A DNA stretch of 56,223 bases from Porticoccus sp965660005 (lineage in GTDB: Bacteria; Pseudomonadota; Gammaproteobacteria; Pseudomonadales; Porticoccaceae), in the NCBI RefSeq assembly GCF_965660005.1, contig NZ_CBFHYF010000010.1, positions 1 through 56,223 on the forward strand. The letters run 5' to 3'. This document shows positions 17,040 to 25,938 of the stretch, one piece after another (the first letter of the stretch is position 1; every line of letters starts with the position of its first letter). The position numbers and the translations under genes were made by a program. A model generated the notes under the pieces. It was not told where the DNA came from. It saw only the letters and a program-made list of their open reading frames with translations, and did not search any database.

Positions 17040-17179
17040 GCCATTATTGTGGCTAACACTCGGAAATATCACCTGTTTTGCTACCTCGTACTCAACACTT
17101 CAGCACTAAATCCGCTATGATGGACAACAGTTAATACGGCTTTCAACCGACACAACAGGCTCACGGAAGGTTCACAGAC

Positions 17180-17638
17180 ATGAAACACATCAACAACCTC
17201 GCTCTCGCTGTGCTGGCAACAACCCTGTGCCTCCCCTTGCATGCGGCACAGGTCTACAAATGGCAGGATGCCAGTGGCGCATGGCATTTCTCTGAGAAAC
17301 CGCCAATAGACGAACAGGCAGAAGTCATCAAGCTCAAACAGCAGAAAACAGCCGAAGAAAGCGCTGACACTGACGAGTCTGAAGATGAGAACAACGGCGA
17401 AGAAACCTCGCCCAGGAAGGACCGGGTAAGCACCAACACCGAGCCCAAGCCGGCTTACACCGCTGAGGAAAAACGCGCCAATTGCGACCTCGCCAAAAAA
17501 CGTCTCGGCGGTCTCGAAACACACCCCCGCGTACTGATCAACGATGATAAAAGCGGTGAAGAGCGGTATCTGACAGCCGAGGAGCACCAGGAATGGCAGG
17601 CAAAATCACGCCAGGAAATCAGTGAGTTCTGCGAATAG
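17180..17638 (+). CDS. DUF4124 domain-containing exported protein
   Basis: About 152 residues. A Sec signal peptide (MKHINNLALAVLATTLCLPLHAA) is followed at once by the short DUF4124 motif QVYKWQDASGAWHFSEKPP. Next comes a highly acidic low-complexity linker (about residues 55-85) and a C-terminal basic/acidic helical part with two cysteines. DUF4124 proteins are periplasmic and of unknown function, often found near envelope genes. It is alone on its strand, divergent from ilvI and convergent with clpB. Confidence 0.8.
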   Translation: MKHINNLALAVLATTLCLPLHAAQVYKWQDASGAWHFSEKPPIDEQAEVIKLKQQKTAEESADTDESEDENNGEETSPRKDRVSTNTEPKPAYTAEEKRANCDLAKKRLGGLETHPRVLINDDKSGEERYLTAEEHQEWQAKSRQEISEFCE

Positions 17639-17696
17639 AGTCCTGCCAACCGGATTGGGCAGGATGAAGAAAGTGGCTGCCGCAAGCTGACACTGC

Positions 17697-17732
17697 GGTT
17701 AATCCCCTTCGGCAAAGCCTGGGGGATTAACC
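17697..17732. terminator. Perfect 11-bp hairpin between the DUF4124 gene and clpB
   Basis: GGTTAATCCCC (17697-17707) and GGGGATTAACC (17722-17732) pair perfectly around a 14-base loop. It lies between two convergent genes and could end transcription from both sides, though neither side has a long T run. A smaller inverted repeat (TCCTGCC...GGCAGGA) sits at 17641-17664. Confidence 0.55.
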
Positions 17733-17735
17733 CGG

Positions 17736-20381
17736 TCAGGCCGCTGCAAACACCACCTTATCCCCGGACAGGCTCGCGTCAATCAGAGTACCCGGCGCGA
17801 AACTGCCACCCAGCACCGCCTGTGCAAGCGGGTTTTCCAGCAATTGTTGAATCGCTCTTTTCAGCGGTCTGGCGCCGTAAACCGGATCAAAGCCTGCTTC
17901 ACAGATTTTATTCATCACCTCATCGGACAGGCGCAACGACAAATCCCGTTCCTGTAACCGTTTTGTCAGCAAGCCGAGCTGAATCTGAGCGATACCCTTG
18001 ATCTGATCCCGGCCCAGCGGATGGAATACCACCACTTCGTCAATCCGGTTGATGAACTCCGGACGAAAGTGCCCTTCCACCACTTCCATCACCGCCTGTT
18101 TCATGGCCTCGTAGCGATTCTCGTTGGTGGTGGAGTCATCCGACAATTGATCGCCGGCCCCTCCATCAAAACTGATGGTATCGAATGAGTGATCTTCCAC
18201 CACCGCCTGAATCCGGTCAGAGCCCAGGTTGGAGGTCATCACAATCACGGTGTTGCGGAAATCCACCGTGCGACCCTGGCCATCGGTCAGCCGGCCGTCA
18301 TCCAGCACCTGCAACAGAATATTGAATACATCGGGATGTGCTTTTTCCACCTCATCCAGCAGCAACACTGAATAGGGACGACGCCGCACTGCCTCGGTCA
18401 GGTAACCGCCCTCTTCGTAACCCACATAACCGGGAGGTGCACCCACCAGTCTGGCCACTGAATGCTTCTCCATGAACTCCGACATATCGATCCGCACCAT
18501 GGCATCAGGGCTGTCAAACAGGAATTCCGCCAACGCCTTGCAGAGTTCGGTTTTACCCACTCCGGTGGGGCCGAGAAACAGAAAGGAACCGTTCGGGCGA
18601 TTGGGGTCGGACAGCCCGGCCCGACTGCGGCGCACAGCATTGGACACCGCCACCACGGCTTCCTGCTGACCTATCACCCGTTTGTGCAGGGCATCTTCCA
18701 TACGCAACAGCTTTTCCCGTTCTCCCTCCAGCATCTTGGATACGGGGATGCCGGTCCATTTGGAAACCACCTCGGCAATTTCTTCCTCGGTCACCTTGTT
18801 GCGCAATAAATGCGTCTCGCGGGTCTCCGCTTCACTGGCCGCAGCCAACTGCTTTTCCAGTTCTGGAATGCGGCCATATTGCAGTTCCGACATTTTCGTC
18901 AGGTCGCCGGCACGCCGGGCGGCATCCATATCGATGCGGGCCTGCTCGAGATCGCTCTTGATCTTTGCAGAACCCTGTACAGCGGCTTTTTCAGCTTTCC
19001 AGATTTCGTCAAGATCGGTATATTCCCTGCCGATTGACTCAATATCCTTTTCAATTTTCTCCAACCGTTTACGGGATGCTTCATCCTCTTCCTTCTTGAT
19101 CGCTTCCCGCTCCATTTTCAGCTGAATCAGACGCCGTTCCAGACGATCCATTTCTTCCGGTTTGGAGTCAATTTCCATACGAATACGGCTGGCCGCCTCG
19201 TCCACCAGATCAATCGCCTTGTCCGGCAACTGGCGGTCAGTGATGTAGCGCTGCGACAGTTTGGCCGCAGCGACAATCGCAGAGTCCGTGATATCCACCC
19301 CATGGTGGACTTCATAGCGCTCCTTCAGGCCCCGCAGAATGGCAATGGTGTCCTCTTCGTTGGGCTCATCCACCTGAACCTTTTGAAAACGCCGCTCCAG
19401 CGCCGCATCTTTTTCGATGTACTTGCGATATTCATCCAGCGTGGTGGCGCCGACGCAGTGCAGCTCACCACGGGCCAGGGCAGGCTTGAGCATATTCCCT
19501 GCATCCATGGCTCCCTCGGCTTTACCCGCACCGACCATGGTGTGCAACTCATCGATAAACAGGATAATCCGGCCCTCCTGCTTGCCGAGCTCATTGAGTA
19601 CCGCCTTGAGCCGCTCTTCAAAATCACCGCGAAACTTGGCCCCTGCCAGCAGCGCCCCCAGATCGAGGGACAGCACACGTTTATCCTTCAACCCTTCCGG
19701 AACTTCACCATTCACGACGCGTTGCGCCAATCCCTCGATAATGGCGGTTTTACCCACACCGGGCTCACCGATCAGCACCGGGTTGTTCTTGGTGCGGCGT
19801 TGCAATACCTGGATGGTACGGCGAATTTCATCATCCCGGCCGATCACCGGATCCAGCTTGCCCTGTTCGGCGCGGTCGGTGAGATCAATGGTGTATTTTT
19901 CCAATGCCTGACGGCTGCCTTCAGCATCCGGATCTGTCACTGCCTCTCCTCCACGAATTTTTTCCACCACAGCTTTCAGTTTGCCCTTGTCACCAAATTT
20001 GGCCAGAGACTTGCCAATATCGCCTTTGTCCTCAAAGGCAGCCAACAGCACCGCCTCACTGGAAATATATTGGTCGCCCTGTTGCTGGGCCTGCTTGTCC
20101 GCCAGATTCAACAATCGCCCTAGCTCAAGTGAAACGGTGATATCGCCAGTGGGAGACTGGATTTTTGGCAACCGATCCAGTTGCCGGGTAAGTTCGGCTT
20201 TCAGTCCGGCAAGATCAAATCCCGCCTGACGGAGCATGGGCCCGATGGCACCACCCTGCTGGCTCAACAGCGCCAACACCAGATGGACAGGCTCAATCGC
20301 CGTATGATCACGGCCCACCGCCATCGATTGCGCATCGGAAATTGCACTTTGCAAGTGACTGGTAAAACGGTCAAACCGCAT
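17736..20381 (-). CDS. clpB: ATP-dependent disaggregase ClpB
   Basis: About 881 residues. Hexameric Hsp100 that rescues aggregated proteins together with DnaK. In order: an N-terminal Clp repeat domain, AAA-1 with Walker A GEPGVGKTAIIEG and Walker B-type ILFIDELHT, the long coiled-coil middle domain (about residues 410-530), and AAA-2 with GPTGVGKTELCKAL and LLLDEVEKAHPDVFN. Compared with E. coli ClpB there is an extra acidic stretch of about 24 residues after MTSNLGSDRIQ. The ATG at 20381 (MRFDRFTSHL) with GAGG is chosen over 20393. A sigma-32-like promoter lies upstream. Confidence 0.96.
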   Translation of the reverse strand: MRFDRFTSHLQSAISDAQSMAVGRDHTAIEPVHLVLALLSQQGGAIGPMLRQAGFDLAGLKAELTRQLDRLPKIQSPTGDITVSLELGRLLNLADKQAQQQGDQYISSEAVLLAAFEDKGDIGKSLAKFGDKGKLKAVVEKIRGGEAVTDPDAEGSRQALEKYTIDLTDRAEQGKLDPVIGRDDEIRRTIQVLQRRTKNNPVLIGEPGVGKTAIIEGLAQRVVNGEVPEGLKDKRVLSLDLGALLAGAKFRGDFEERLKAVLNELGKQEGRIILFIDELHTMVGAGKAEGAMDAGNMLKPALARGELHCVGATTLDEYRKYIEKDAALERRFQKVQVDEPNEEDTIAILRGLKERYEVHHGVDITDSAIVAAAKLSQRYITDRQLPDKAIDLVDEAASRIRMEIDSKPEEMDRLERRLIQLKMEREAIKKEEDEASRKRLEKIEKDIESIGREYTDLDEIWKAEKAAVQGSAKIKSDLEQARIDMDAARRAGDLTKMSELQYGRIPELEKQLAAASEAETRETHLLRNKVTEEEIAEVVSKWTGIPVSKMLEGEREKLLRMEDALHKRVIGQQEAVVAVSNAVRRSRAGLSDPNRPNGSFLFLGPTGVGKTELCKALAEFLFDSPDAMVRIDMSEFMEKHSVARLVGAPPGYVGYEEGGYLTEAVRRRPYSVLLLDEVEKAHPDVFNILLQVLDDGRLTDGQGRTVDFRNTVIVMTSNLGSDRIQAVVEDHSFDTISFDGGAGDQLSDDSTTNENRYEAMKQAVMEVVEGHFRPEFINRIDEVVVFHPLGRDQIKGIAQIQLGLLTKRLQERDLSLRLSDEVMNKICEAGFDPVYGARPLKRAIQQLLENPLAQAVLGGSFAPGTLIDASLSGDKVVFAAA

Positions 20382-20412
20382 AATCAACCTCAATAATGTT
20401 TGTTAGAACATA

Positions 20413-20440
20413 TAATTGGGGCCGGCCATTGGAATTCAAG
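20413..20440 (-). promoter_or_regulatory. Sigma-32-type heat-shock promoter for clpB
   Basis: On the minus strand CTTGAA (20440-20435) and CCCCAATTA (20421-20413) are separated by 13 bases. This closely matches the RpoH consensus (CTTGAA, 13-15 bases, CCCCATnT) and lies in the short gap between the pgeF stop and the clpB start. Confidence 0.75.
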
Positions 20441-20453
20441 CGTATGGCGGGGT

Positions 20454-21221
20454 TTAACTGATCCAGATCAAGCTGGCCATTCGTCCGGTCTGACCGTCGC
20501 GGCGATAGGAGTAAAAAGATTCGGGGTCCGCAAAAGTACAGCAGTCGCCCCCATAAACCTGGGTAACGGCCTCTGCCGAGAGCGCCAGTCGGGCAAGCGC
20601 ATAAATGTCTGCATGCCAGCGGTCAGAACCGGTTCTGATAAAACAGGCATCAACCTGTTGCGTCGAGCCCCACGTCGGTGCGTTGGCAAGAAATGCCCGA
20701 TACACGTCTTCGCCCACTTCGAAATGAGGCTGGCTAATGGCTGGCCCAAGCCACACCAGCAGCTGGTCGGGCCGGCTTCTGAACTGCCTGACCACACTGG
20801 CCACAATACCCCCGGCCAAGCCACGCCAACCGGCATGAACAGCCGCCACCTCCATGCCGGCTCTGTCGCAGATCAGGATCGGCAGACAATCGGCTGTCAT
20901 CACGGTACAAACCACCTCTCGGCGATCACTGTAACAGGCATCCGCACGGCGAATAACGCCGTCATTTTGTGCCTGAATCAGATCAATACCGTGAACCTGT
21001 TCCAGCAACTGCGGGGCACCGGGAAGACCAAGCAACGCGCCCAGCAATTGCCAGTTCTGCTGAACAGAAAGGTCATTGTCTCCAACATGAGATGCCAGGT
21101 TCAGGCTTCGCCAGGGTCCCGCAGATACCCCTCCTCGACGCGTGCTGACGGCAGCTTTAATAGAGGAGGGAGCGGGCCAATCCGGGAGGATGACCGGCAT
21201 TGGATCAATCAGCTTGTGCAT
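20454..21221 (-). CDS. pgeF: Peptidoglycan editing factor PgeF (YfiH, laccase-domain protein)
   Basis: About 255 residues of the DUF152/multicopper polyphenol oxidase-like family. The E. coli protein removes wrongly incorporated amino acids from peptidoglycan precursors. The metal site is visible in LLEQVHGID, VMTADCLPILICD and VAAVHAGWRGLAGGI (His, Cys, His). The start is uncertain: the ATG at 21221 (MHKLIDP) overlaps the rluD stop by 17 bases; 21239 and 21200 are alternatives. The rluD-pgeF-clpB order is the pseudomonad one. Confidence 0.92.
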   Translation of the reverse strand: MHKLIDPMPVILPDWPAPSSIKAAVSTRRGGVSAGPWRSLNLASHVGDNDLSVQQNWQLLGALLGLPGAPQLLEQVHGIDLIQAQNDGVIRRADACYSDRREVVCTVMTADCLPILICDRAGMEVAAVHAGWRGLAGGIVASVVRQFRSRPDQLLVWLGPAISQPHFEVGEDVYRAFLANAPTWGSTQQVDACFIRTGSDRWHADIYALARLALSAEAVTQVYGGDCCTFADPESFYSYRRDGQTGRMASLIWIS

Positions 21222-22167
21222 GATCGGACCGCAGCGCATCCAGCAGATGCCTGAAATCCTGCGGGGCCGCTGCCTGCCATTCGACCAGCGTTTCTGTCTG
21301 CGGATGTATCAACGCCAGTCTGGCAGCATGCAGAGCCTGTCGCCTGAATGCGCGCAGGGTATCCTGAAGATCGGCAGAGGCCCCTTTCGGCAGTTTTAAA
21401 CGGCCACCGTAGGTAGTATCGCCCACCAGCGGGTAGCCGATTGAGGCCATATGCACCCGTATCTGATGGGTTCGCCCGGTTTCCAGTTTCAGACGGATAT
21501 GGGTATGACCGACGAACCGCTCGATCACCCGATAATGAGTAATGGCCTCCTTGCCGCCATGATCGAGCACCGCCATTTTGGTTCTCACCTGCGGGTGTCG
21601 ACCCACTGGCTTGTTGACTGTTCCGCCGCCCGTCATGACGCCCGGCACGACTGCCTCGTATTCACGACTCACGGTTCTGTCCTGCAACTGCCGGATCAGC
21701 GATTGGTGGGCAGCCAGCGTTTTCGCCACCACCATCAGACCGGTGGTGTCTTTATCCAGCCGATGCACAATCCCGGCTCTGGGAATGTTTTCATTGCCCG
21801 GCAGATGGTGAATCAGGCCGTTCAGCAGAGTGCCCTGATAATTGCCGGCGGCCGGATGCACCACCAGCCCGGCCGGCTTGTTGATCACCAGCAAGTGCTC
21901 ATCTTCATGAACGATGTCCAGCGCAATCGGCTCGGCTGACCACTCGCCCTCCGGCTCCAGCTCCGCCCTCACCGTCAGTTTCTCTCCACCAAATAGCCGA
22001 TCGCGTGGACGACAGGATCTGCCATCAATCAGCAGATCGCCCTCCTTGATCCAGCGCTGCAAACGAGAGCGGGAAAAGCCCTTGAACAACTCGGCAGCCA
22101 CCTGGTCAACCCGGGCACCACCAAAGGTCTCTGGAACAATAGCATTGAGAACAACAGGTTCAGTCAT
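21205..22167 (-). CDS. rluD: 23S rRNA pseudouridine(1911/1915/1917) synthase RluD
   Basis: About 320 residues. An N-terminal S4 RNA-binding domain (ARVDQVAAELFKGFSRSRLQ) is followed by an RluA-type catalytic domain. The catalytic Asp lies in HRLDKDTTGLMVVAK, with KPAGLVVHPAAGN upstream and GRTHQIRVHMASIG downstream. It modifies helix 69 of 23S rRNA. The ATG at 22167 (MTEPVVL) is preferred to 22209, since the S4 domain follows closely. Divergent from bamD, as in Pseudomonas. Confidence 0.95.
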   Translation of the reverse strand: MTEPVVLNAIVPETFGGARVDQVAAELFKGFSRSRLQRWIKEGDLLIDGRSCRPRDRLFGGEKLTVRAELEPEGEWSAEPIALDIVHEDEHLLVINKPAGLVVHPAAGNYQGTLLNGLIHHLPGNENIPRAGIVHRLDKDTTGLMVVAKTLAAHQSLIRQLQDRTVSREYEAVVPGVMTGGGTVNKPVGRHPQVRTKMAVLDHGGKEAITHYRVIERFVGHTHIRLKLETGRTHQIRVHMASIGYPLVGDTTYGGRLKLPKGASADLQDTLRAFRRQALHAARLALIHPQTETLVEWQAAAPQDFRHLLDALRSDHAQAD

Positions 22168-22275
22168 TGAGGTTTTGAATCCGCTCTGGGCTGTGGTTAA
22201 ATAGTCCATCTTACAGGCTTTACTTCAGCCGATAAAAACACTTTCACCATTGACTCACCAGGATTCAATCATTCC

Positions 22276-23247
22276 ATGCGAATTCCCGCCCTTCTGTTTG
22301 TTTGCTCGGTTTTTCTGACCAGTGGTTGTGCCTGGCTCGGAGGTGGTGATGACAAGGATGGAGATAAAACAGATACCTCCGGTTATACCGAGGCAGACTT
22401 CTTTGAAAAAATCCAGCAAGAACTGGGCTCCGGTTACTGGTTTCAGGCGATTGAAAACCTGGAAGCACTGGAAGCGCAGTACCCGTTTGGCGACTACGCT
22501 GAGCAGGCACAGTTGGAGCTTATTTACGCCTACTTCAGATCTCAGGATTATGAAGCCACCATTGCCTCCGCCGACCGCTTTATCCGCCTGCATCCCCAAC
22601 ACCCCAATGTGGATTATGCCTACTACCTGAAAGGCCTGGCCTCATTTGTTCAGAGTAAGGGGTTTTTTGAGCAATTTCTTCCCACGGATGAAACCAAGCG
22701 CGACCCCGGCTCTGCTCGCAACTCGTTTGTCACCTTCAATGAACTGATCAACCGCCTCCCCGAAAGCGCTTACGCACCGGACGCCCGGAAACGGATGGTC
22801 TACCTGCGCAATATCCTGGCCCGTCACGAGATACATGCCGCCAACTACTATTTTCTGAGGGGCGCCTATCTGGCCGCTGCCAACCGCGGTCGTTATGTGG
22901 TTGAAAATTTCCAGAAAACCCCCGCAGTGCCCGACGGACTGGCCGTCATGGCACAGGCCTATCACTTCATGCAGATGGAAGAGCTCGCGGCAGATGCGGC
23001 AGAGCTGCTTGCCGCCAACTACCCCCAGCACCCGGCGCTGGATGCCAGTGGTCAATTTCAGTACCAGGAAGATCCCCACTTTATCGAGCCAACCTGGCTG
23101 AACAAAATGACCTTCGGTCTCTACGATCACCCGGAGCCACCCAGATTTGATTCCCGCCATGTATTCAACGAGCGTTATCGCAATCTGTCAGACAGCGGAG
23201 AAAAACGATCCTGGCTCAGCTGGCTGACCCTGGGTGTACTCGATTGA
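22276..23247 (+). CDS. bamD: Outer membrane assembly lipoprotein BamD (ComL/YfiO)
   Basis: About 323 residues. The lipoprotein signal peptide ends in LTSGC with the acylated Cys at residue 18, followed by a Gly/Asp-rich spacer and five TPR-like helical hairpins (for example YWFQAIENLEALEAQYPFG, YEATIASADRFIRLHP). BamD is the essential partner of BamA in beta-barrel insertion. It is longer than the E. coli protein (245), with an extended C-terminal tail from about residue 260. Divergent from rluD; the start has no competitor. Confidence 0.95.
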   Translation: MRIPALLFVCSVFLTSGCAWLGGGDDKDGDKTDTSGYTEADFFEKIQQELGSGYWFQAIENLEALEAQYPFGDYAEQAQLELIYAYFRSQDYEATIASADRFIRLHPQHPNVDYAYYLKGLASFVQSKGFFEQFLPTDETKRDPGSARNSFVTFNELINRLPESAYAPDARKRMVYLRNILARHEIHAANYYFLRGAYLAAANRGRYVVENFQKTPAVPDGLAVMAQAYHFMQMEELAADAAELLAANYPQHPALDASGQFQYQEDPHFIEPTWLNKMTFGLYDHPEPPRFDSRHVFNERYRNLSDSGEKRSWLSWLTLGVLD

Positions 23248-23451
23248 TAGAGGTACTCACAGCCTCTGATTGAAAATATCAACCCAATAAAGGAGCATTT
23301 GCTCCCTTATCCGCTTTTATGGACCGGTTTTTCAAACGGGTAAATTAAGCGGTTGCGGTCCAATCTGTTGCAAAAATCCGTTATTCTTGATGAACGTTGA
23401 TGTACGGGAAGTTCACTCGGCATCGGTCAACCCTATCCGGAGAAAACAGCG

Positions 23452-24297
23452 ATGCCAACGCCAGATGCCACCATTATTCTGCAGGAGATGAAAGTCCTGC
23501 CCAATATTGATCCGGCTTACGAGATCACCCGACGCATTGACTTTATCAAATCGATACTGAGCGGCTCAGGCCTGTGCAATCTGGTGCTGGGCATCAGTGG
23601 CGGAATTGACTCAACAACCTGTGGGCGTCTGGCGCAACTGGCCGTCGAGCAACTGAATCAGGAACAGGGCGAGCCTCTCTATCGCTTTATTGCTGTGCGG
23701 CTGCCATTTGGCATCCAGGCTGATGAGTATGAAGCCCAGCTGGCGGTTGACTTCATCAATCCGACTGAATGTCTAATCGTCAATATCAAGCCGGCTGTGG
23801 AAGCCATTCACGAAGAAGTGCTCGGTGCGCTGGACAGTCACAGGCTGCTGATGGCTTCAACCGCGCAAATGGACTTCGCCAAAGGCAACACCAAAGCCCG
23901 CACTCGCATGGTTATCCAGTACCAGGTCGCTGGCTTGCTGGGCGGACTGGTGCTCGGCACTGACCATTCGGCAGAGAACGTCACGGGTTTTTATACCAAA
24001 TGGGGTGACGGTGCCTGTGACCTGGCGCCCCTGTTCGGCCTCAACAAACGGCAGGTCAGGGAGCTGGCCGCTTTCCTCGGCGCACCTGAACGCCTGGTCA
24101 ACAAAACACCAACGGCCGATCTGGAATGCCTTGCTCCACAGAAAGCCGACGAACAGGCCCTCGGCATCAGCTACGATGAACTGGATGATTTTCTGGAGGC
24201 CAAGCCTGTCAGTGAGGCGGTCGTGAACCGGATTATCGAGATCTACCAGAACACCCAGCACAAGCGTGTCCCGATTCCTACCATTTACGACCAGTAA
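23452..24297 (+). CDS. nadE: NH3-dependent NAD+ synthetase NadE
   Basis: About 281 residues, the length of the ammonia-dependent bacterial form (no nitrilase domain). It amidates nicotinate adenine dinucleotide to NAD+ using ATP. The P-loop SGGIDSTTCGRLA is near residue 45, and the NaAD-binding GTDHSAENVTGFYTKWGDG and NKTPTADLECLAPQKADE are clear. It lies between bamD and pilS, a position I do not recall from Pseudomonas, only 12 bases before pilS. Confidence 0.96.
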   Translation: MPTPDATIILQEMKVLPNIDPAYEITRRIDFIKSILSGSGLCNLVLGISGGIDSTTCGRLAQLAVEQLNQEQGEPLYRFIAVRLPFGIQADEYEAQLAVDFINPTECLIVNIKPAVEAIHEEVLGALDSHRLLMASTAQMDFAKGNTKARTRMVIQYQVAGLLGGLVLGTDHSAENVTGFYTKWGDGACDLAPLFGLNKRQVRELAAFLGAPERLVNKTPTADLECLAPQKADEQALGISYDELDDFLEAKPVSEAVVNRIIEIYQNTQHKRVPIPTIYDQ

Positions 24298-24309
24298 TCA
24301 GCACCCCCC

Positions 24310-25938
24310 ATGCAACTCAATATCGGCAAAGTGACCACCCCGCCGGCACCGGACAGCCTGCTCAAGGTATACGGCTATTACCGGGTCATTCTGTCCAGCG
24401 CTTTGCTGACAATGTACCTGACCGGCCTTGCTACCCGAATTCTCGGCGCCGAAATACCCCGACTTTTTCTGGGAACCGTCAGCATCTACACCGCGCTGTG
24501 TCTGCTGTCACTGATTTCCCTGAAAGTCTATCGGGCAACGCCCGGCATCCAGATGCTGTTCTTTATACTGTTGACCGACATGGTGGCAATCACGCTGATG
24601 ATGCACGCCAGTGGCGGGCTGGACAGCGGGTTGGGGTTCCTGATGCTGGCCACTGTCGCCGCAGGCAGCATTCTGGTGGCCGGCCAACTGGCACTGCTAC
24701 TGGCGGCCACCGCCAGCATCTGTGTGATGCTGGAAACGCTCTCGACGAGCATGATTCTCGGCCAAAGCCGGGAATCCATTTTCCCCGCCGGAATTCTCGG
24801 CATACTGCTGTTCGCCACGGCCCTGCTTTTCCAGGTGCTCACCCAGAGAATCCGCCTCGCCCAAACTATCGCAGCGGAAAAAGCCATTGAGAGCGAACAG
24901 CTACAGCAACTCAATGAATCGATTGTCAAACGGATGCGCACCGGCATTGTGGTGGTCGACCGGCAGGACAACATCAAACTGATCAACAGTGCCGCCATTC
25001 AACTGTTGGATGGACAGCAACCGGAGAAACCCCTCGGGGTCGGCCAACCAATCAGCCTGATCATGCCACTTTACCAACAGCTCGATCGCTGGAAAACCTA
25101 CCGCTGGCTGCGAACCCCGACCTTCAAAACCTCGGCTTCATCCATCGAAATCCAGGCCAACTTCACCTCGCTTCACCAGGGAGAAAACAAGCAGACCCTG
25201 ATTTTTCTCGAGGACACCCGCTCCCTTTCGCAACACGCCCAGCAACTGAAACTCGCCTCACTCGGTCGCTTGACCGGCAGCATTGCCCACGAAATCCGCA
25301 ACCCCCTAGGCGCCATCAGCCACGCGTCGCAATTGCTCGCAGAACAGATCACCGACAACAGCCAGGCCAAACTGCTGGATATCGTTCAGCGCCATTCCCT
25401 TCGGGTAAACCAGATCGTGGAAAATGTCCTACAACTCTCGCGGCAGAAGATGCCCGAATTTCAGAAAATCTGGCTACTGCAATGGCTGAAAAAATTCCGC
25501 AATGAATTCATGGATACCCAGCGCGACCCCTGCGTCATAGAGATCGAGAGCCTCAGCCAGGACACCCGGATTTTCTTTGACCCGGGCCATCTGGCCCAGA
25601 TACTGACCAACCTGGTGGACAACGGTCTGCGTTTCAGCGAGCAGGCCACCGGGCAGCGCCGGATCAGGCTGGTGGTATCAAAGGATACGGCTTCGGAATT
25701 GCCGTTTCTGGACGTGTTTGATGATGGACCGGGGGTTGCCGTCGAAGATCAGGAATTTATCTTTGAACCTTTTTTCACCACCTCACACGAGGGTTCAGGG
25801 CTGGGCCTCTATCTGGCCAAAGAACTTTGCGGGGTAAACTACGCATCGCTGAATTACTTTGGCGACGAGCCGAAAAACAGTTACTTTCGCATAGGTTTCT
25901 CTCGCCCTGAACGGATATTACCAAGGCCGCAGTCATGA
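24310..25938 (+). CDS. pilS: Sensor histidine kinase PilS
   Basis: About 542 residues. Six N-terminal membrane helices (to about residue 180), a PAS-like domain (RMRTGIVVVDRQDNIKLIN), then HisKA with H-box IAHEIRNPLGAISHASQLL and HATPase_c (NLVDNGLRFS, DDGPGV, GSGLGLYLAKEL). In Pseudomonas PilS senses pilin level in the membrane and phosphorylates PilR to control pilA. The TGA stop overlaps the pilR ATG (ATGA). No pilA gene is in this window. Confidence 0.95.
   Translation: MQLNIGKVTTPPAPDSLLKVYGYYRVILSSALLTMYLTGLATRILGAEIPRLFLGTVSIYTALCLLSLISLKVYRATPGIQMLFFILLTDMVAITLMMHASGGLDSGLGFLMLATVAAGSILVAGQLALLLAATASICVMLETLSTSMILGQSRESIFPAGILGILLFATALLFQVLTQRIRLAQTIAAEKAIESEQLQQLNESIVKRMRTGIVVVDRQDNIKLINSAAIQLLDGQQPEKPLGVGQPISLIMPLYQQLDRWKTYRWLRTPTFKTSASSIEIQANFTSLHQGENKQTLIFLEDTRSLSQHAQQLKLASLGRLTGSIAHEIRNPLGAISHASQLLAEQITDNSQAKLLDIVQRHSLRVNQIVENVLQLSRQKMPEFQKIWLLQWLKKFRNEFMDTQRDPCVIEIESLSQDTRIFFDPGHLAQILTNLVDNGLRFSEQATGQRRIRLVVSKDTASELPFLDVFDDGPGVAVEDQEFIFEPFFTTSHEGSGLGLYLAKELCGVNYASLNYFGDEPKNSYFRIGFSRPERILPRPQS

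Larger units (their letters stand above)
16764..17179. promoter_or_regulatory. Divergent control region between ilvI and the DUF4124 gene
   Basis: About 416 bases between divergent genes. An ORF of 95 codons on the + strand (16833-17120) lacks any protein-like character. The region holds a candidate ilvI promoter and operator-like repeats, listed separately. I see no leader peptide rich in Ile, Val or Leu codons. Confidence 0.55.

Noticed and set aside
16833..17120. 95-codon + strand ORF in the ilvI upstream region
   Set aside because: No domain, no ribosome site, covers promoter-like sequences; considered non-coding.
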